Assembly (NCBI GenBank): GCA_025359125.1
Contig: JANYHI010000042.1
Coordinates: forward strand, 62,001 to 126,000
Direction: 5' to 3'
Source: Cytophagales bacterium
GTDB taxonomy: Bacteria; Bacteroidota; Bacteroidia; Cytophagales; Cyclobacteriaceae
Length of the DNA: 64,000 nucleotides
Shown here: positions 45,301 to 53,920 of the stretch, piece after piece
How positions within the stretch are numbered: the first letter of the stretch is position 1
Layout of the letters: every line of letters starts with the position of its first letter
Translations under genes and position numbers: made by a program
The notes under the pieces: model-generated
Database searches by the model: none
What the model saw: only the letters and a program-made list of their open reading frames with translations
What the model was told of the DNA's origin: nothing

Positions 45301-47223
45301 TTACTTTTTCACCTCTTCGTATTCTACATCTTGTGCATCGCTGTTTCCGCTGGTGGTGTTATTACCGTCTGCGTTAGCTCCGGCTCCAGCACTTGCATCT
45401 GCACCGGGTTGAGCACTACCCTGCGCATACATTTCTTGAGAAGCAGCAGTCCATGCAGTATTCAGTGCATTCAATGCATTTTCAATTGCTGCCAAGTCTT
45501 GACTCTTGTGAGCCTCTTTCAGTTTTTCTAATGCACCATTGATAGCGGTTTTATTTCCTTCAGAAAGTTTCTCGCCAAATTCCTTCAATTGCTTTTCAGT
45601 TTGGAAAATCATCGAGTCAGCTTGATTGATTTTCTCAATCTTCTCTTTCTCTTTTTTGTCAGACTCTGCATTGGCTTGCGCTTCTTGCTTCATCTTTTGA
45701 ATTTCCGCATCTGTTAATCCGCTTGAAGCTTCAATACGAATCTTCTGTTCTTTGCCTGTGCCTTTATCTTTTGCTGCTACGTGTAAGATACCGTTTGCGT
45801 CAATATCAAAAATTACTTCAATTTGAGGAACACCGCGTGGTGCCGGAGGAATACCATCTAAATGGAATCTTCCTATCGTGCGGTTATCTTTTGCCATTGG
45901 TCTTTCGCCCTGCAACACATGTATTTCTACCGAAGGTTGACTATCAGATGCTGTTGAGAATGTTTCTGATTTCTTTGAAGGAATAGTTGTGTTTGATTCA
46001 ATCAATTTTGTCATTACACCCCCCATCGTTTCAATACCTAATGAAAGTGGAGTAACATCTAACAACAACACATCTTTTACTTCACCCGTTAACACACCAC
46101 CTTGAATGGCTGCACCTACTGCAACTACCTCATCAGGGTTTACACCTTTAGATGGTTTCTTGCCAAAGAATTTTTCAACCTCTTCTTGAATTCTTGGAAT
46201 ACGAGTTGAACCTCCTACTAAAATTACTTCGTCAATTTGAGATACAGAATAACCAGAATCGGCCATCGCTTTTTTACAAGGATCTAATGTGCGTTTGATC
46301 AAATCATCACATAACTGCTCAAACTTCGCGCGACTTAATTTTTTTACTAAGTGTTCAGGCACTCCATCCACGGAAGTGATATAAGGCAAGTTGATTTCAG
46401 TTTCATTGCCACTGGAAAGTTCAATTTTTGCTTTTTCAGATGCTTCTTTTAAGCGTTGTAACGCCATCGGGTCTTTTCGCAAATCGATGTTCTTGTCGGT
46501 TTTAAACTCATCGGCAAGCCAATTCATAATGCGCATATCAAAGTCATCACCGCCAAGGTGAACATCTCCATTGGTAGATTTTACTTCAAACACACCATCT
46601 CCCAACTCTAATATCGACACATCGAATGTACCACCACCCAAGTCGTACACTGCAATTTTCATGTCTTTGTTTTTCTTATCCAATCCATAAGCCAATGCAG
46701 CAGCAGTGGGCTCGTTGATAATACGTTTCACATCCAAACCTGCAATTTGTCCGGCTTCTTTTGTTGCTTGGCGTTCTGCATCGTTGAAATAAGCGGGTAC
46801 AGTTATAATTGCTTCGGTAACAGTGGTGCCTAAATAGTCTTCTGCTGTGCTCTTCATTTTTTGAAGAATCATGGCAGAAATTTCTTGTGAAGTGTACAAC
46901 CTATCTCCAATGCGCACGCGCACAGTGTCGTTGTTTCCACTTTCTACTTCATAAGACACCATTTTCTTTTCACCACTCACTTCATTGAATTTTTTGCCCA
47001 TGAAGCGCTTAATAGAAGAAACGGTGTTTTTGGGATTGGTAATAGCTTGGCGCTTGGCAGGGTCGCCCACTTTACGTTCGCCTTTACCGTTATCTAAAAA
47101 GCCAACAATACTAGGCGTTGTTCTTCTGCCTTCGCTATTGGCAATTACCACTGGCTCGTTACCTTCCATTACGGCCACGCAGCTGTTGGTCGTGCCTAAG
47201 TCTATTCCTATAATCTTTCCCAT
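45301..47223 (-). CDS. dnaK: Molecular chaperone DnaK (Hsp70)
   Basis: 640 aa, full length. The ATPase domain has [16 protein letters not shown], the [15 protein letters not shown] segment, [17 protein letters not shown] and the [16 protein letters not shown] motif. The interdomain linker is [19 protein letters not shown]. The substrate-binding domain and lid end in a Gly/Ala-rich tail and the terminal [12 protein letters not shown]. No dnaJ or grpE is adjacent. An inverted repeat at 47272-47317 lies in the upstream region. Confidence 0.98.
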   Translation of the reverse strand: MGKIIGIDLGTTNSCVAVMEGNEPVVIANSEGRRTTPSIVGFLDNGKGERKVGDPAKRQAITNPKNTVSSIKRFMGKKFNEVSGEKKMVSYEVESGNNDTVRVRIGDRLYTSQEISAMILQKMKSTAEDYLGTTVTEAIITVPAYFNDAERQATKEAGQIAGLDVKRIINEPTAAALAYGLDKKNKDMKIAVYDLGGGTFDVSILELGDGVFEVKSTNGDVHLGGDDFDMRIMNWLADEFKTDKNIDLRKDPMALQRLKEASEKAKIELSSGNETEINLPYITSVDGVPEHLVKKLSRAKFEQLCDDLIKRTLDPCKKAMADSGYSVSQIDEVILVGGSTRIPRIQEEVEKFFGKKPSKGVNPDEVVAVGAAIQGGVLTGEVKDVLLLDVTPLSLGIETMGGVMTKLIESNTTIPSKKSETFSTASDSQPSVEIHVLQGERPMAKDNRTIGRFHLDGIPPAPRGVPQIEVIFDIDANGILHVAAKDKGTGKEQKIRIEASSGLTDAEIQKMKQEAQANAESDKKEKEKIEKINQADSMIFQTEKQLKEFGEKLSEGNKTAINGALEKLKEAHKSQDLAAIENALNALNTAWTAASQEMYAQGSAQPGADASAGAGANADGNNTTSGNSDAQDVEYEEVKK

Positions 47224-47271
47224 ATGTGTAGTGTTTTAATTATTACTAATTCACGGCTGCATTAACAACCA

Positions 47272-47317
47272 CTATGCCAATAGGGAATTTTGAAGAAATT
47301 GTGCCACAATGGCATAG
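47272..47317. promoter_or_regulatory. Inverted repeat upstream of dnaK
   Basis: CTATGCCA (47272-47279) and TGGCATAG (47310-47317) form an 8-bp dyad with a 30-nt spacer. Inside the spacer ATTGT-GCC-ACAAT is a smaller dyad. It lies 49-94 bp before the dnaK start and may be a heat-shock regulatory site. It is not the CIRCE sequence. Confidence 0.35.
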
Positions 47318-47350
47318 ACTTGAAAACGATCCTTTAAAATGCCTGTTATT

Positions 47351-47440
47351 TGGGCGGCCGAGTCGGGCTGTCGTTACTCGCCATCAGCGCACATTCCATT
47401 TCGGGCTCAAACAAGCACTCCATCCCTGCCGCTTCGCTTC
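47351..47440. repeat. GC-rich intergenic repeat-like element
   Basis: This stretch is much richer in G+C than its surroundings. It reads GGGCGGCC...GTCGGGCTGTC...TCCATCCCTGCCGC. I recall dispersed intergenic elements in Bacteroidota with the skeleton GGGCG...TCGGGCTNTC...TCCATCCCTAACGC, and this looks like a degenerate copy. A 62-codon frame through it is not supported as a gene. Confidence 0.48.
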
Positions 47441-47474
47441 TTACTAGTTTTCTATTTTAACTCCACCTTTTATC

Positions 47475-47482
47475 TATTTTTG
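47475..47482 (+). promoter_or_regulatory. Promoter -7 box before ribH
   Basis: TATTTTTG matches TAnnTTTG and lies 20 nt before the ribH ATG. The -33 region is T-rich without a clear TTTG. Confidence 0.42.
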
Positions 47483-47502
47483 AATTCATTTAAAATCAAA
47501 TT

Positions 47503-47970
47503 ATGCCCGGCATTCTTAAATCTGTAACAGGAAAAAGTAAAGTCAATCTTGCTAAAAAGAAATTCTCCATTGTGGTGGCAGAGTGGAACGAAGAGATCAC
47601 AGAGCCTTTGTTTCAAGGAGCGTATAATGCATTAGTTCAACTAGGTGTAAAAAAGCAACACATTATTCGTAAAAATGTACCCGGCAGTTTTGAGCTTCCG
47701 CTGGCCGCACAATGGGAAGCCGAGAAAAAAGATGTTGCTGCAGTAATTTGTTTAGGCTGTGTTATTCAAGGCGATACTCCTCACTTCGATTATGTTTGTC
47801 AGGGTGTCACTTATGGCATTATGAAAGTAAGTTTAAAAACAAATAAGCCAGTAGCATTTGGTGTACTCACCACACTTAACAAACAACAAGCAATAGATAG
47901 GGCAGGAGGCAAGCTTGGTAACAAAGGAGAGGAGGCCGCACTTACCGTTGTTAAAATGTTAGAGAAATAA
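47503..47970 (+). CDS. ribH: 6,7-dimethyl-8-ribityllumazine synthase
   Basis: The penultimate step of riboflavin synthesis, forming hollow capsids in many species. 155 aa with the family segments FSIVVAEWNEEITEPLFQGA, VPGSFELPLAAQWEA and CLGCVIQGDTPHFDYVCQGV. The C-terminal PVAFGVLTTLNKQQAIDRAG and NKGEEAALTVVKML are also standard. It is standalone here. The 111-bp gap after it has short GC-rich dyads but no convincing terminator. Confidence 0.95.
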   Translation: MPGILKSVTGKSKVNLAKKKFSIVVAEWNEEITEPLFQGAYNALVQLGVKKQHIIRKNVPGSFELPLAAQWEAEKKDVAAVICLGCVIQGDTPHFDYVCQGVTYGIMKVSLKTNKPVAFGVLTTLNKQQAIDRAGGKLGNKGEEAALTVVKMLEK

Positions 47971-48081
47971 GAACAAGATATTTCAGGAAGGGAGGGACAA
48001 GGAGGTGTGAGGTGATAACACCTGACACGACTGAACAAGATGCACAAAGCACAAGCTAGGGCTTACGCTAGGTTGGGTCTA

Positions 48082-49221
48082 TCAGGTATTTCGACCTAAC
48101 GGTTTTAATCCAAATTTTTTGAGTGCCTGAAATAATATACCATAAATCACCCAAAAGGTATTTGGAAATGAATACCTCATCAACTTAAAGTAGTTTACGT
48201 TTTTTCTTAAAAGAGTTCTGTAAAAGAAATTATTGAGAGCGATTTCCGTTTCATTTATTTTATTGGAATCATTCGTTTTAAAATTTTCATTGAGACTCAA
48301 TTCTTTTATCCAAGTGTTGATGGTGATATCTAACGAATAGGTTTTTGCCGTTGTGTAAGCTTCTTCGCTCATTTGCTGGCGAACTGTTTTGTCTTCTAAT
48401 TTCTTCAATGCTTCAACCCATTCAGTTTCATTTTCGCAGATTATTCCATCTTTATTATGAGTGATTACATCTGCGTAGGAAGGAAGACGCGAACAAACAA
48501 CGGGTATTGACAGCGCCATTGCTTGTAGCAAACGGTTGGCAGACTTCACTGAATTATTTTCGTTATCTATCAAAATAGGAAGGGCAACGACATCGGCATT
48601 TTTTAAAACTTCCAACGAATTTAAATTCCATTGAAGAGTAGCTTCCGGATGATTTGATATGGTTATTAATTTCCATCGATCGCTTATTTTACCGATAATA
48701 TTTTTTAGCCTGATTACTTCCTCCCACTTAGGGTAAGATCCATCGCCAAACCAAAAACACTCTAGTATACCATTTTCTTTTTTGTTTAAATTATCATGAT
48801 ATAACTCAGGCGAATCTTCAATATAAAATGCTTGCTGTCCAATGGCTTTATAATGATTACATAGAATTTGAGAAGTGCAAATAATGGTATCTGCTAATTG
48901 ACCAACGTTACTAGATATTGGCAAATCGCAATCGATCAAAATAATTTTAATTTGTAGCTTTTTAAAATATTTAATGATTGATAGATTCGTAATGCTTTTA
49001 ATCTTTTGTAATACCACTATATCGCCAACACCGACTAGTGATTCAAATTTTTTGCGCTCAGAAAAATTAAAAGGAATTTCTTCTTCTATAAATAGTGGTT
49101 TGTAGGCTACCACTGAATGGTATCTTAATTCTCGCAATTTTCTATGAACAGCCATTCCATGAATTTTGGAACTTGCTGTGATGTCAGGATTTCCGAGCAT
49201 GAACCAGATGATTTTACTCAC
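48082..49221 (-). CDS. Glycosyltransferase, GT4-like
   Basis: 379 aa, GT-B fold by pattern. The C-terminal donor-binding region has NADVVALPILIDNENNSVKS followed by ANRLLQAMALSIPVVCSRLP and NKDGIICENETEWVEALKKL. This is the usual arrangement in family 4 glycosyltransferases. The N-terminal half (FMLGNPDITASSKIHGMAVH) is less typical. No signal peptide is seen. The gene looks more AT-rich than its neighbours, and no polysaccharide locus surrounds it, so it may have been acquired alone. It follows the lipid kinase gene after a 16-nt gap. Confidence 0.78.
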   Translation of the reverse strand: MSKIIWFMLGNPDITASSKIHGMAVHRKLRELRYHSVVAYKPLFIEEEIPFNFSERKKFESLVGVGDIVVLQKIKSITNLSIIKYFKKLQIKIILIDCDLPISSNVGQLADTIICTSQILCNHYKAIGQQAFYIEDSPELYHDNLNKKENGILECFWFGDGSYPKWEEVIRLKNIIGKISDRWKLITISNHPEATLQWNLNSLEVLKNADVVALPILIDNENNSVKSANRLLQAMALSIPVVCSRLPSYADVITHNKDGIICENETEWVEALKKLEDKTVRQQMSEEAYTTAKTYSLDITINTWIKELSLNENFKTNDSNKINETEIALNNFFYRTLLRKNVNYFKLMRYSFPNTFWVIYGILFQALKKFGLKPLGRNT

Positions 49222-49237
49222 GCTCTTTTAAGTTAGG

Positions 49238-50137
49238 TTATGCTTTATCATTTTTGGCCACTAGCATTCGCAAAGAGGCGGGCTGTATTTTTATTTCTAA
49301 GAGATCGATGGGAGCGTGGGCTTCTCCATCAATATGAAAAGCAATGGGCTTGTTAAATCTCAGTGATATTTTTTTTGCCTTGATCATTTCCACCAATGCA
49401 GACCGATGCAGCCCTCCGGAAAACATTTTATACCCAAACCCGATTGATTGGAGAACAGGTATTTTTTTTATGAAACACACATCAATCAACTGATCGCAGA
49501 CAGATGCTTGAGGTGCTACGCGCGCGTTGTTTCCATATTGAGACGAGTTTGCCAATGCGATGATAAACGATTCTCTGTTTATCTTTTCCCCATCTACTTC
49601 TACCTCTACTACAAATTCTTTGAATCTGAAAAATTCTTTTAATACTAGTTTAGAGTATCCAACAAAGCCACGGGTTCCATCTTTGCCAAACATACCTGCC
49701 ACATGCCCATCAAACCCAACACCCGATACATTTACAGATAGCATGTTGTTTACTAAAAGCGTATCCATTAAAATGCTTCTCGTAGATTCAATTAACGTAA
49801 GTGATTTTTTGAAATTCATGTGTAGCCCCAAGTGTCTGGCCAAACCATTTCCTGAACCATTTGGTATAATTCCCATCAAGGTGGAGGTTCCCACTAAACC
49901 CTGGGCTACTTCGTTTACTGTGCCATCGCCACCTACTGCAAAAACTGTTTTAAAATTATTTTGCTGGGCTGCCTGCTTGGCTAATTCAATGGCGTGCCCT
50001 TTGGTTTGGGTAAACTCAATAGAGCACTCAAGCTGAGCTTTGCCACACGCATCAATTATGCGACCCTCCAGAGAATCTTGAAACCCTCCGCCAGAAAACT
50101 TATTGATTATGAATAATACCTTCTTATTTTCGTTCAT
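49238..50137 (-). CDS. Diacylglycerol/lipid kinase (YegS/DagK family)
   Basis: 299 aa. The kinase catalytic domain has the nucleotide-binding VFAVGGDGTVNEVAQGLVGT and IIPNGSGNGLARHLGLHMNF motifs. The C-terminal beta-sandwich includes ANSSQYGNNARVAPQASVCD and FHIDGEAHAPIDLLEI. Family members phosphorylate diacylglycerol, sphingosine-like bases or undecaprenol-type lipids at the membrane; the substrate here is not known. Divergent from the YopX gene. Confidence 0.9.
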   Translation of the reverse strand: MNENKKVLFIINKFSGGGFQDSLEGRIIDACGKAQLECSIEFTQTKGHAIELAKQAAQQNNFKTVFAVGGDGTVNEVAQGLVGTSTLMGIIPNGSGNGLARHLGLHMNFKKSLTLIESTRSILMDTLLVNNMLSVNVSGVGFDGHVAGMFGKDGTRGFVGYSKLVLKEFFRFKEFVVEVEVDGEKINRESFIIALANSSQYGNNARVAPQASVCDQLIDVCFIKKIPVLQSIGFGYKMFSGGLHRSALVEMIKAKKISLRFNKPIAFHIDGEAHAPIDLLEIKIQPASLRMLVAKNDKA

Positions 50138-50200
50138 TCAACGGTCAAAGGTAATCAATGAAATAGTAAGTCATTGTTAATTGGATGTAATGAAATACAA

Positions 50201-50563
50201 ATGAGCGAATTTAAACAGAGAAAAATAAAATTCAAGGCCTGGGATCAAGAGCATAAACTATTGATGCGGTTAAATAGCATTGATTGCAACAAAGGAGAAT
50301 TGGTAAAGAAGAACCATATCCTACTTCAATTTACTGGGCTATTGGATAAAGAGGGCGAAGAAATTTATGATCATGACGTACTGATGATTTCGATGGAAAA
50401 GTACATTGTGTTTTGGAACGAAACTCAAAATGGATGGTCGTATTCTCCCTTAAATAATAGAAATACCCACACGCCCTTTCAATCTAAAGAAGCAGAAAAA
50501 ATGAAACGATTTAGTAATTATTTTGAACTATCTTCTCAGCCAGATGAAAAGAGGTATCGATGA
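50201..50563 (+). CDS. YopX domain protein
   Basis: 120 aa from the ATG at 50201; a TTG at 50174 would add nine residues. The YopX family skeleton is present: RKIKFKAWDQEHKLLM at the start, then ILLQFTGLLDKEGEEIYDHD followed by the predicted strand YIVFWNETQNGWSYSP. YopX proteins are usually encoded by phages and plasmids, and their function is unknown. No other phage gene is near, so it may be a lone remnant or a domesticated copy. It converges on the acyl carrier protein gene with an 11-nt gap. Confidence 0.82.
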   Translation: MSEFKQRKIKFKAWDQEHKLLMRLNSIDCNKGELVKKNHILLQFTGLLDKEGEEIYDHDVLMISMEKYIVFWNETQNGWSYSPLNNRNTHTPFQSKEAEKMKRFSNYFELSSQPDEKRYR

Positions 50564-50571
50564 TAATCGAT
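50556..50571. terminator. Possible short hairpin between YopX and ACP genes
   Basis: ATCGAT-GATA-ATCGAT can fold as a 6-bp stem spanning the YopX stop codon and the gap before the convergent ACP stop. It is weak, and T-rich sequence follows on the plus strand only. Confidence 0.28.
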
Positions 50572-50574
50572 GAT

Positions 50575-50814
50575 TTATTTTTTTAGTTTAGATTGGATGT
50601 AGCTAACAGCCTGCCCGATGGTCTGCATTTTCTCTGCGTCATCATCTGGAATTTTAATATCGAAGCTTTGTTCAAACTCCATCACTAATTCTGCATAGTC
50701 GAGTGAGTCGATACCCAAATCTTTTACGAAGCTCGCATCTGGAGTAATCTGTGAATCAGGGACGCCAAGCTTTTCAATTAGTATAGCGTTAACTTTCTTT
50801 TCAACATCTATCAT
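50575..50814 (-). CDS. Acyl carrier protein
   Basis: 79 aa, acidic and helical. The phosphopantetheine attachment motif is LGIDSLDYAELVMEFE (DSL serine near residue 36), followed by FDIKIPDDDAEKMQTIGQAV. In fatty-acid synthesis loci acpP sits beside fabF or fabD, but here it is alone between a YopX gene and a sensor kinase. It may therefore be a secondary ACP for a special acyl chain. A primary AcpP role cannot be excluded. Confidence 0.9.
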   Translation of the reverse strand: MIDVEKKVNAILIEKLGVPDSQITPDASFVKDLGIDSLDYAELVMEFEQSFDIKIPDDDAEKMQTIGQAVSYIQSKLKK

Positions 50815-50884
50815 GAATATGAGTTAGGGTGTTCAAAGCTAAAAAATCTTTTTGATTCATCGTTCTTAGCTGTCTTTTTATCCT

Positions 50885-52234
50885 TTAAAAACGCAATAAA
50901 AATTCTGTTCCTTCACCCAGAATGGATTTGACCGTAATGCCACCCTCGTGCTGCCGCATGATTTGTTTGGACAAACTAAGGCCAATGCCTGAACCAGTTT
51001 TCTTGGTAGAGAAAAATGGGATAAATATTTTTTCCAATGCTTCAGGCTCAATTCCGGTACCATTGTCTTTCACAGAAATAATTACGCTACCCTTTTCATT
51101 AATATAACTTGCCAATGAAATTTGCTGAGCAGGTTTTTCTTCAAACGCCTGGATCGCATTTTTAATCAGGTTGATCAACACTTGTTCGATAAGCGTTCGG
51201 TCAGCATTGATTTTAATATCACCTGGTTCTACTGAAATAGTGATCGCAATATTTTTGTCGGCCAGTTCTTTTTTATGAAGCATAGCCAGTTCATCTAAAA
51301 GAGGTTTCACTGCCACCTCTGTCAATTTTGGTTTGGGAATATGTGTAAGACTTCTAAACTCTTTCACGAATTTGATGAGTCCCTCGCTGCGTTTGCTAAT
51401 GGTTTGAACAGAAAGATGCATGTCTTCGGCCTCATCTCTTTTCATACTCAATTCATTCGCCACTAGCTTGCGTCCTAATTCTTCTTCTACTACACCCGCC
51501 AATGAAGAGATAGGTGTTACTGAATTCATAATCTCGTGTGTGAGAACGCGTACCAGATTTTGCCATGCTTCCATTTCCTTTTCTTCTAATTCGCTTTGAA
51601 TGTTACTCATCGAAATGAGTTTTACCTCTTCTCCGCGCAGAGTTAGCTCAATCGCATAAATGGATAGCTGAACAGTTTCGTCTCCGTTTTTTACGCGTAC
51701 CAATTCGCGGCCTCCAGTTTTAAGTTTTAAGTAAGATTCGACTAGTGCATCGCTTACTTCGCGTAGGTCACTTAATTTTTCTGCTCGATCAATACGCAAC
51801 AGTCGCTTGGCTGCATTGTTAATGATCTGAATGGTTTGATCTTTTTTAAATGTTAGAATTCCAATGCCTACATGCTGCACAATGTTTTTAAAGAACTGAT
51901 ATTCTGAATCTTTTTCTTTTCTATTTTGACGAAGCTTGCCAAGCGCATCATTCATCTCTTGCTGAAGTTGTTTAACAGATGGATTGCTGTGGTCTGTTTT
52001 GAAGGTAGAAGTGACCTCATCAAATTTGAGTTCATTCAAAAGAGAAGCAACATCTTGAGGTGGCTTTTCAATAATTTTTACAAGTTGAGAAACCTGAAAA
52101 CCAATGGCCACTAACAGACCAATTGCCAATAGGATGCTGCTACTTTCTAATTTTAATGCAGATGAAAATGCAAAAATGGTAAACACCAAAATTGCAATGC
52201 GAGTGACTATTGGCGATCGCCAATTAAATTCCAT
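50885..52234 (-). CDS. NtrB-like membrane sensor histidine kinase
   Basis: 449 aa. Two N-terminal membrane helices (residues 10-27 and 31-50) with almost no periplasmic loop are followed by a coiled region and a PAS domain near 112-215. The H-box is LVRVLTHEIMNSVTPISSLA (His233). The ATPase domain has NLIKNAIQAFEE, VKDNGTGIEPEALEKIF and KKTGSGIGLSLSKQIM. The short loop suggests it senses from the membrane or cytoplasm. It overlaps the upstream regulator gene by 11 nt and surely pairs with it. Confidence 0.92.
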   Translation of the reverse strand: MEFNWRSPIVTRIAILVFTIFAFSSALKLESSSILLAIGLLVAIGFQVSQLVKIIEKPPQDVASLLNELKFDEVTSTFKTDHSNPSVKQLQQEMNDALGKLRQNRKEKDSEYQFFKNIVQHVGIGILTFKKDQTIQIINNAAKRLLRIDRAEKLSDLREVSDALVESYLKLKTGGRELVRVKNGDETVQLSIYAIELTLRGEEVKLISMSNIQSELEEKEMEAWQNLVRVLTHEIMNSVTPISSLAGVVEEELGRKLVANELSMKRDEAEDMHLSVQTISKRSEGLIKFVKEFRSLTHIPKPKLTEVAVKPLLDELAMLHKKELADKNIAITISVEPGDIKINADRTLIEQVLINLIKNAIQAFEEKPAQQISLASYINEKGSVIISVKDNGTGIEPEALEKIFIPFFSTKKTGSGIGLSLSKQIMRQHEGGITVKSILGEGTEFLLRF

Positions 52235-53591
52235 ATTTTTCCATTCTGCGATAGAGCGATGCGCGGGTGAGGCCTAGTTCATCTGCTGCTTTAGAAATAT
52301 TTCCGTTATGCAATTGAATAGCCTTGACTACGGCAGCTTTTTCTACTTCATCTAAATTCAATGTGTCGCTCGCCAAGCTTTCATTTCCTTTTCGGCTAAA
52401 CAAGAAATCACTTTCTTGAAGTGTTTGAGAGTCAGCCATGATCAGCGCTCGTTCAATAGAATGTTGCAGCTCGCGCACATTTCCGGGCCACGGATATTTT
52501 TTTAATTTATTCATCGCCTCTGGCGAAATGGTCAATACATCTTTGCGATACTTTTTAGAATAGTAATTCAAAAAGTGATTGGCCAACATAGGGATGTCAT
52601 CAATGCGCTCGCAGAGAGGCGGAATATTTATTTCAACCGTGTTGATCCGATAAAGTAAATCTTGCCTGAACTTACCTTCTTTCACCATTTGGTGAAGAGG
52701 CATATTAGTTGCGCATACCAAACGAATATCTACTTCAACGTGCTGATTGGAACCAACGCGTGTTACTTGTCTTGATTGCAGTGCGCTTAACAGTTTGCTC
52801 TGTAGGCTCATACTTAAATTACCGATCTCGTCTAAAAATAACGTTCCTCCATTTGCTAACTCAAATCTACCGGGGCGATCTTCGCGTGCATCTGTGAAAG
52901 CTCCTTTTTTATGACCGAATAATTCGCTTTCGAAAAGTGTTTCGGTTACGGCACCCATATCTACTGCTACAAACGAATTATTCTTACGCAACGATTTTTG
53001 ATGAATGGCTCGTGCAATTAATTCTTTACCAGTTCCGTTTTCTCCTAAAATTAAAATGTTAGCATCGGTCTTGGCTACTTTATCAACTAAAGAAAATACT
53101 TCATTAATGGCAGAGCTGTTTCCAATAATATCGCGGAAGGGTTGACTGATTTGCTCTTCCAGCATTTCCTTTGCTTTACGCAGTTTGTCAACCTCGTTGT
53201 ATGACTTCTTTAATTTAATGGCCGTTGAAATAGTAGCAATTAATTTTTCGTTTTGCCAAGGCTTCAAAACAAAATCAGTTGCGCCTTCTTTAAGTGCGCG
53301 CACGGCCATCTCCACATCTCCAAATGCAGTTATCAAAATTACTACGGCATCGGGTTCTTTTTCCTTGATCACTTTCAGCCATTCAAATCCTTCTTTGCCA
53401 CTGGTAGTATCTTTGCTGAAATTCATATCCAGCAAAATCACATCATAGGTATCGTTATTAAGAAGAAAAGGAATTTTATTTGGATTTTTCTCTATGATTA
53501 CTTGATGACTATTTTTTTTGAGAAGCATTTTCGCTGCGAGCAATACATCTTCATCATCATCTATCATTAATATTTTGCCGCCTTCGTTCAC
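52224..53591 (-). CDS. Sigma-54-dependent response regulator, NtrC family
   Basis: 455 aa. The receiver domain (1-120) has the acidic triad DDDED and phospho-acceptor Asp55 in VILLDMNF. The AAA+ domain carries Walker A GENGTGKE (183-190) and GTLFLDEIG as Walker B. The sigma-54 contact loop reads GAFTDA (230-235), not the classical GAFTGA. A Fis-type helix-turn-helix closes the protein (NISKAADELGLTRASLYRRM). It is the first gene of a two-gene operon with the NtrB-like kinase. Upstream lie a -24/-12-like element and a 16-bp dyad, suggesting autoregulation. Confidence 0.95.
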   Translation of the reverse strand: MNEGGKILMIDDDEDVLLAAKMLLKKNSHQVIIEKNPNKIPFLLNNDTYDVILLDMNFSKDTTSGKEGFEWLKVIKEKEPDAVVILITAFGDVEMAVRALKEGATDFVLKPWQNEKLIATISTAIKLKKSYNEVDKLRKAKEMLEEQISQPFRDIIGNSSAINEVFSLVDKVAKTDANILILGENGTGKELIARAIHQKSLRKNNSFVAVDMGAVTETLFESELFGHKKGAFTDAREDRPGRFELANGGTLFLDEIGNLSMSLQSKLLSALQSRQVTRVGSNQHVEVDIRLVCATNMPLHQMVKEGKFRQDLLYRINTVEINIPPLCERIDDIPMLANHFLNYYSKKYRKDVLTISPEAMNKLKKYPWPGNVRELQHSIERALIMADSQTLQESDFLFSRKGNESLASDTLNLDEVEKAAVVKAIQLHNGNISKAADELGLTRASLYRRMEKYGI

Positions 53592-53620
53592 TATAGGTTT
53601 GGGTTAAGAGTTTGTGAATA

Positions 53621-53636
53621 AGAAAAATTGTGCCAA
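53621..53636 (-). promoter_or_regulatory. Sigma-54 -24-like element before the NtrC-type gene
   Basis: On the minus strand TTGGCAC (53636-53630) is an exact -24 box, followed by AATTTTTCTT where the consensus would be N5-TTGCW. The predicted transcript start falls roughly 20 nt before the ATG at 53591, a natural position. The -12 GC is missing. Confidence 0.38.
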
Positions 53637-53696
53637 TGCCAGAACCGTCCGGAAATGCGGTTTTGTCTTTCGGATTCGTTCTTTAGCGTACAAAGA

Positions 53697-53712
53697 TGTT
53701 CAAAAATGGACA
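53697..53712. promoter_or_regulatory. 16-bp dyad, candidate NtrC-type enhancer site
   Basis: TGTTCA-AAAA-TGGACA has the same 6-4-6 layout as 27641-27656 and lies about 70 bp upstream of the -24 element. It is a likely self-regulatory site for the sigma-54 activator. Confidence 0.48.
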
Positions 53713-53920
53713 GAGATCGAAATATCCACTCGATTTTAAGGGACGAATTAGATGTAAAACGCCATCTCAACAGTCGAAGTATTTTACTTACTGACCGATA
53801 AGATAGCTTGATAGAAGAATTCCTTAGGGAAGTTAGTTCGTTAGCGATGAACTATTTCAACACGCTTTTAGTGGCAAAACCTTCTTACGAATAAGTGGAA
53901 GATTTATTTAGTGCAATCGC

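Larger units (their letters stand above)
53592..53920. other. 329-bp gene-free region upstream of the NtrC-type operon
   Basis: No ORF of credible length and no RNA gene is seen. The first 120 bp hold the candidate promoter and enhancer dyad of the regulator operon. They also hold the partial repeats CCGTCCGG and TGTCTTTCGGAT, which look like degenerate half-sites. The remaining 200 bp show nothing I can name. Confidence 0.55.

Noticed and set aside
47280-47310. Sigma-54 promoter for dnaK (TGGCAC on the minus strand)
   Set aside because: The -24 part resembles the consensus but the -12 part does not, and there is no enhancer-like dyad of the TGTYCR-N4-YGGACR form nearby. The TGGCA is better explained by the local inverted repeat.
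47339-47527. 62-codon frame through the GC-rich element before ribH
   Set aside because: It runs through the repeat-like element and into the ribH start. Nothing suggests a protein; the repeat explains the composition.
48001-48081. RNA gene or terminator after ribH
   Set aside because: Short dyads such as AGGTGT/ACACCT exist, but no T-run or conserved fold is apparent.
49560-50036. 158-codon plus-strand frame opposite the lipid kinase
   Set aside because: It is antisense to conserved kinase motifs and has no start context or known domain.
50174-50200. TTG start at 50174 for the YopX gene
   Set aside because: The ATG at 50201 places the protein start directly before the family motif. The nine extra residues have no support.
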